From NCBI GenBank assembly GCA_029449245.1, contig JANATF010000005.1:2666001-2730000 (forward strand): 64,000 nt of DNA, written 5' to 3'. Made by a program: the position numbers and the translations under genes. This document shows, piece after piece, positions 58,858 to 64,000 of this stretch (its first letter is position 1; each line of letters opens with the position of its first letter). This DNA comes from Mortierella alpina. Its lineage: Eukaryota > Mortierellomycota > Mortierellomycetes > Mortierellales > Mortierellaceae. The notes beneath the pieces are model-generated. The model made no database searches. It saw only the letters and a program-made list of their open reading frames with translations, and was not told the DNA's origin.

Positions 58858-59222
58858 GTCATGGACGAGCACTGTGTGGGTGGTAAAGAAATGGGGCGAA
58901 GGAAAAGGTGAGGGGAATGGCAGGATGAATTCAACTGGCGCTGGAGTGAGTTGGAGTGAGTGAACAACGTGGCTTAGCTCAAACTTTCACATCCCGGAGA
59001 AGCCGACCTTTGTTCCATGCTCAAGGTCGTCCATTGAAAGGCCACGAACTGATAAAAAAAAAAGGAGGGGGCTCGTTTATTATGCGATGTTTGTCCTTGC
59101 CCAAGTTCCAGCAGATTGCTTGGACAAATGCGTATCTGAGGTTTGCGGTTGAAAAAGAACATGAAAAGAGAGAGAGAGAGAGGGAGCGTGGGTCGTCGTT
59201 GTCGTACTAGAAAAGAAACAGG
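58858..59222. other. Intergenic, MIC12-like promoter / SDH2 3' flank
   Basis: 365 bp, with a GAGAGA tract near 59168-59181. No gene. Confidence 0.5.
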
Positions 59223-60592
59223 TTACTCCAAAGCCATGGTCTTCTTGATCTGGGCAATGGCAAGACCGGGGTTGAGACCCTTGGGGCAAGTCTTGGCGCA
59301 GTTCATGATGGTGTGGCAACGGTAAAGTGAGAAGGGGTTCTGAAGTGCCTGGCGACGCTCGGGTCCAAACTGATCTCTGCTGTCGATCATCCAGCGGTAA
59401 GCCTGCATCAAGACGGCGGGTCCGAGGTACTGATCAGAGTTCCACCAGTACGAGGGGCATGATGTGGAGCAGCAGGCGCAGAGAATGCACTCGTAAAGTC
59501 CGTCCAGCTTCTTGCGATCCTCGATCGTCTGCAAGTTCTCGCGCTCAGGCTCAGGAGTCTTCTGCTTCAAGAAGGGCTCAATTGACTTGTACTGGGCATA
59601 GAACTGCGTCAAGTCGGGAATGAGGTCCTTGACAACGTAGGCTATTCATCGACGATGACGATCGATTGTTAGTTGCGCTCGTTTATCAAAATATCAAACT
59701 GACAGAGCGAGCCCACAGGTTATTGGCCAAAAACACGAAACAGAGATGTGGGTATTCAAGACTTACTGTGGGGAAGGGGGTAGATCTTGGTGGGCTTGCT
59801 GTCGACCTCAATCTTGCAGATACAGGCCAATGTGTTGGAGCCGCCAATGTTCATGGCGCAGGAACCGCAAATACCCTCACGGCATGAGCGACGGAAGGTC
59901 AAGGTGGGGTCGATTTCGTTTTTGATCTTGATCAGAGCATCCAGAACCATGGGGCCACAGTTGTTCATGTCGACCTCGTACGACTGCAGCTTGGGCTTCT
60001 CCGCAGGCTGGTCAGGGTTCTATGTTCGCGAACACAGTCAAACCACACACGAGCACAGAGAGGACCGCGCGTCGGGAAAAAAGCAACGCATCGCATGAAA
60101 AATTATTATTTTGGTGTTAGTCTCGGACTTTTTCGCTCGTCAAAGGGCCGAGCATCCAAAAATACACACGCAGTTCGTGTGGGAGCCAGCAAACCAGGCG
60201 GCGATGCGGGATGATCGCGCCGAATGATGATCAACTTACCCAACGGTAGATCTGGAAAGTCTTTGTGTTTTTGGCGGGGGCCTCGGTAGCGAAGGAACGG
60301 GCAATGGCAACAGGAGCCTATAAACACGACGACACGGCCGGAACGAATAACAATCGGAAATCCAGAACGGGGCGGGTTTTTTGGTTAATGACGTGTGCAA
60401 CCGGAACGTAATAATCGCACGAAGAGGCGCGATCATGGACCATGACGAGTGTGCAAGTGCTAGGACGAGCTTCGGGGCGAGTTGCCTAGACGAAGCAAGG
60501 TGAGATGGGATTGTAATCATTACCGAAGGGATGCTATATTTCATGGAGCGACTCAGGCCGAGGGCCGACTGCTTGGCAATAGAGAGGGACAT
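59223..60592 (-). CDS. SDH2: Succinate dehydrogenase iron-sulfur subunit
   Basis: Minus-strand exons 60592..60524, 60317..60240, 60019..59767 and 59641..59223 give 272 aa (yeast 266). The N-terminal ~40 residues are basic and Ser-rich ([21 protein letters not shown]), a mitochondrial presequence. The [2Fe-2S] ligands are C95, C100, C103 and C115 ([14 protein letters not shown]...TLAC). The [4Fe-4S] block is [12 protein letters not shown] (C185, C188, C191, C195), and [17 protein letters not shown] supplies the rest of the [3Fe-4S]/[4Fe-4S] sites. The protein carries electrons from the flavoprotein Sdh1 to ubiquinone in complex II on the inner mitochondrial membrane. All cluster ligands are intact. 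It neighbours a MIC12-like gene and a FAD-carrier gene. Confidence 0.97.
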
Positions 60593-61073
60593 GGTGGTTG
60601 GAGTGGAGAGGAGTGGTAGGTGCGAGAGTTGTAGAGAGACCGAGGGGGGCGACTAGGGCGAGAAGAGAGAGAAGGCGAGGCTCTTGTGGACAAACAAAGT
60701 GACAAAAGAGGAAGAAGGCGGGGAAGGAGTGATGGGATGGAAAGAGAAAAGTATTAGCTCGAAAGGGCGTCGTCCTTTTGCAAACATCCGTGTGTGTTCG
60801 CTGTTCCGAGGGGTGGACGAGAAAGCCACCGGAGATTCCGTCCGCACGTGACAGTCTTCGGAGTGGGGGGCCCTTTTATGGGCACTCTAGGCTGCATCCC
60901 ACTCCTGCAAGCACCCATGCACACAAAGACGAATCCTTAGTGACCAAAGTCGTTTATATAGATGTATGTCGATGTATGTAGATGTAAATAACGTGTGGGT
61001 GAGAATGAACTGGCATGAATGATCAACATCCAGCGAGTGATGAGTGTAAGAAAAAAAAAGAAATGCTGCTCTC
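60593..61073. other. SDH2 promoter region and 3' flank of the repeat-precursor gene
   Basis: 481 bp, purine-rich near the SDH2 start, with a GATGTATGTCGATGTATG-type short repeat around 60960-60985. No gene seen. Confidence 0.5.
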
Positions 61074-63183
61074 TTATGCCTTTACGCCGACAGCCAGTCG
61101 CAAGTCCGCCAGGATAGCAGAGTGCGCGTGCTTGCAGTCCCCAAGGAGTCCGCCCAGGAGGCCACCAAGGTCGAGTCCCAACGCGAGATCCACGTCTGCC
61201 TTGATCTTGATGCCCAATGCGTTGAGGCGGAGACGAATATCCGCCAGGATCTTGGCATCCAAGTTAGCGAGGATCCTGCCGAGATCAAGCTTGATAGCAT
61301 CAACAATATCAGCCAAGATACCGTCGTCTACATCTGAACCGCACGAGTGGGAGCAGTGGCCGTGAACAGCATTTCCAATCTTGGCCTTGACGTCGGCGTT
61401 CACGTAGACTTTGAGAATAGCATCAACCTTGGCATTGACAATGGCTACAAAAAAAGAGATATCAATCGTGGCATATAATCAATAAGGAGAGAATGGCATG
61501 CAAGAACATTCGACTGCATCGCAAAGTGATTTCGCACTCCTTACCTCGGATTTTGGCGGAGACATCCAGATTCAGGCCAATGCCAAGCTTAAGACAAATC
61601 TTTGCGAGGATGTCAGCCTTCACGTCAAGAATGGCATCGACCAGGATTTTGACATATGCCTTGAGAAGGATGCGGATCTTGGCTTCGATGATCACATCCA
61701 AGTTAACGCTAACTCCGCCATCATGGCGAGATATATGGTGCCCGCTGTGGTGTCCTCCATGGTGGAAAACATCGCCGCAGTTGCAGTTGTTGTCATGATC
61801 ATTGTAGTGCCCATATCCTCCGCGGTGCTTGCGGTGCTTGCGGTTCTTTTTGCTATGTTTGTGGTCACGGTAATAATTATCGTCGCCGCAGTCATCGCAG
61901 CGCTTCAGCAGGCCTGTGTTTGATTCGGTATGAGGCTCAGTGATCGAAGTGCCGTCTGTATCAACTGGCGCCATGCTAAGCAAATCGTCGAGAAGATCTC
62001 TCTTGAGTAGGCTTCCCTGATCGTCTTGCTGGACGTACGGTGAGGTAGAGGCATCTTGGACTTCGGAGGCTGTGTCAGAGCTATCAGCGCCTCCAAGGAG
62101 TTTATCCAAAAGACCTCTCTTGAGTAGGCCTTCTTGATCGTCTTGCTGGACGTACGGTGAGGTGGAGGCATCTTGGATCTCGGAGGCTGTGTCAGAGCTA
62201 TCGGCGCCTCCAAGGAGTTTATCCAAAAGACCTCTCTTGAGTAGGCCTTCTTGATCGTCGTGCTGGACGTACGGTGAGGTAGAGGCATCTTGGACTTCGG
62301 AGGCTGTGTCAGAGCTATCGGTGCCTCCAAGGAGTTTATCCAAAAGACCTCTCTTGAGTAGGCCTTCTTGATCGTCTTGCTGGACGTACGGTGAGGTGGA
62401 GGCATCTTGGATTTCGGAGGCTGTGTCAGAGCTATCGGCGCCTCCAAGGAGTTTATCCAAAAGACCTCTCTTGAGTAGGCCTTCTTGATCGTCTTGCTGG
62501 ACGTACGGTGAGGTGGAGGCATCTTGGATTTCGGAGGCTGTGTCAGAGCTATCGGCGCCTCCAAGGAGTTTATCCAAAAGACCTCTCTTGAGTAGGCCTT
62601 CTTGATCGTCTTGCTGGACGTACGGTGAGGTGGAGGCATCTTGGATTTCGGAGGCTGTGTCAGAGCTATCGGCGCCTCCAAGGAGTTTATCCAAAAGACC
62701 TCTCTTGAGTAGGCCTTCTTGATCGTCTTGCTGGACGTACGGTGAGGTAGAGGCATCTTGGACTTCGGAGGCTGTGTCAGAGCTATCGGTGCCTCCAAGG
62801 AGTTTATCCAAAAGACCTCTCTTGAGTAGGCCTTCTTGATCGTCTTGCTGGACGTACGGTGAGGTAGAGGCATCTTGGACTTCGGAGGCTGTGTCAGAGC
62901 TGTCGGTGTCCCTGAAGAGACCACCCAAAAGACCTCTCTTGAGTATGTCTCCCAAAAAAGGTACGTCTCGCTTGACGTACGGTGAGGTAGAGGTATCTTT
63001 GACCTCGGATGCTGCAGATTTGTGACCACCTGGAAGAAGGTCGCCCAAAATATGCGGTAGAGCGCGCTCAGCGAGCCTGTTGCGAGCATAAAGTTGGCCG
63101 TGCTGACTCTCAGGCTCGGGCTCCTGCATCGCGCAGGCCACAGCGGCGGCCGCAGACAAAAGAACGGCGGAGGTGATCCTCAT
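61074..63183 (-). CDS. Secreted Kex2-processed repeat (KEP-type) peptide precursor
   Basis: Minus-strand exons 63183..61545 and 61444..61074 give 669 aa. The signal peptide is MRITSAVLLSAAAAVACA. A pro-region of ~65 residues has its own dibasic sites (SPYVKR, DILKR). Eight tandem 39-residue units follow, all ending LLKR; six of them open GLLDKLLGG and then read DSSDTASE, QDASTSPYV and DDQEG. A diverged 33-residue unit also ends GLLKR. Next are a His/Lys/Gly-rich cysteine segment (CDDCGDDNYYRDHKH, NCNCGD) and a ~200-residue C-terminal domain of repeated amphipathic A-D-I/K-V helices. In known biology, Lys-Arg after each repeat is cut by Kex2 in the Golgi; fungal pheromones, ustiloxin-type precursors and other KEP proteins share this plan. 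The peptide's function is unknown. No toxin-like domain is seen. Confidence 0.85.
61999..62934 (-). repeat. Eight in-frame 117-bp coding repeats
   Basis: Exact period of 117 bp (39 codons) over 936 bp, near-identical by eye. Substitutions are few: A/T after GLLDKLLGG, I/V before QDAS, one Q-to-H, and unit 8 QGS for QEG. The first unit is the most diverged (GLLGGLFRDT). No frame-breaking change occurs, consistent with selection on each unit or recent homogenisation. Confidence 0.97.
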
Positions 63184-64000
63184 CGTGGTGAGTGAGCAAC
63201 AGATAAGGCGAGGGTAAACGATGATGAGTGTAGAGAGGAGGATGAGGTTGGTGGTGGTTTCAACGGGTAGAACAATAAACGATGGCAAAGTAACTAGAAG
63301 GAGGGAAGAGAGAGAGCGGACGTGCGGAAGAGAACTGAAAGAGGATGAACGGCCAACAGCAGCATAGTTATACGTTCTGGAGGATGAGGGTGACAGCAGG
63401 GAGAAAAAAACGGGGGCATACTGGCAGTGTAATGACCTGTAGAGCTCCTGAGATGCTCTCTACCGCGTCCCCGCTCAGCCCATACCGCGCGGACGCTATA
63501 CAGTAGACGAAACGAGCTCACAGCCACCCTCTTGCGGACAGGACCTTGGCCCCTTCCTGACGGCGCCACTCTCTGTGGTGTAGCAGGATAAACTCCGTGA
63601 AAAGCAAACAACTCTGTCACCTCCTTTATCAAGTCTGAACCTAGAAGTGCTGTTATCCCTGACGTCGTGCGGCGACCTCTAGTCTACGCGTTGACACGAC
63701 TAGCAAACGGAGTTGGTTGTGGCCATTGCACCCTGAGAGCAAGTTCCTGGGGAGCTTCCTTCTTGCTAAGCAGCCTCTCGTCCTACGTATAGTCCTCCTT
63801 CTCTCCCTCTCTTTCTCTTTTCTCGTGATGGGTCACCTCCTGAGCAAGGTTTATGGCACAGGGCTCAGATAGCCGATCTCGCCTAGATATGGTCGTGTCA
63901 CTTTGCAGCAAGTTACAGGGATACAACGCAAAAAAGAGCTCACCACGAAAAGAGCACTCCTGAAATGTTCCCTTTCTCACACTTGACATCATTGGACGCA
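63184..64000. other. Upstream region of the repeat-precursor gene
   Basis: 817 bp to the window edge. Only short overlapping ORFs; no TATA box, RNA gene or recognisable coding sequence. Confidence 0.5.

Overview
The window looks like nuclear DNA of a filamentous fungus, most likely an early-diverging one of the Mortierella type (inference). The genes are protein-coding and dense, on both strands, with many short GT-AG introns (mostly about 60-260 nt), pyrimidine-rich leaders and no operons. The contents are typically fungal: importin alpha, COMPASS Ash2, a Vcx1-type Ca2+/H+ exchanger, DAHP synthase, a fungal-style MICOS subunit and secreted Kex2-repeat proteins. I saw no rRNA, convincing tRNA, CRISPR array or intact transposon. 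Gene models were spliced by hand: every multi-exon model given as complete keeps an open frame from ATG to stop.

Layout. 1-10.2 kb: 5' end of CWC25 (-), importin alpha (+), roadblock dynein light chain (+), a Ste20-family kinase of the OSR1/SPAK/Fray type (+), and a neutral sphingomyelinase of the ISC1 type (+). 10.3-14.3 kb: a tandem array of seven copies of a ~580-bp non-coding repeat, followed by a decayed gene. 15-24.4 kb: a hydrophilic LEA-like protein (-), ASH2 (-), VCX1-type exchanger (+), a hotdog-fold (DUF4442-like) protein (-) and a small secreted protein (-). 24.8-35.2 kb: a disordered nuclear protein with sororin-like motifs (-), an 11-exon secreted subtilase (-) and an F-box/ankyrin protein (-). 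35.2-37.4 kb: mostly empty, with one doubtful ORF.

37.4-47.4 kb: a group of tRNA-methylation genes. TRM61 (+) converges with TRM9 (-) 34 bp apart. After a FYRN/FYRC (TBRG1-like) gene come TRM112 (-) and TRM11 (+), head to head. Trm112 is the known obligate partner of Trm9 and Trm11, so both enzymes and their shared activator lie within about 9 kb. 47.5-54 kb: DAHP synthase (-) and a 1,220-aa protein carrying a class II eIF4E (4EHP-like) cap-binding domain (-). 56.2-60.6 kb: three mitochondrial genes, namely a FLX1-type FAD/folate carrier (+), a MIC12-like MICOS subunit (-) and SDH2 (-). 61-63.2 kb: a secreted 669-aa protein with eight tandem 39-residue units, each ending in LLKR, which is the design of a Kex2-processed repeat peptide precursor.

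The best candidates for something new are this repeat precursor, the TRM9/TRM112/TRM11/TRM61 grouping, the kinase that carries five copies of the RFx[V/I] ligand motif of its own family's missing CCT domain, and the sororin-like protein.
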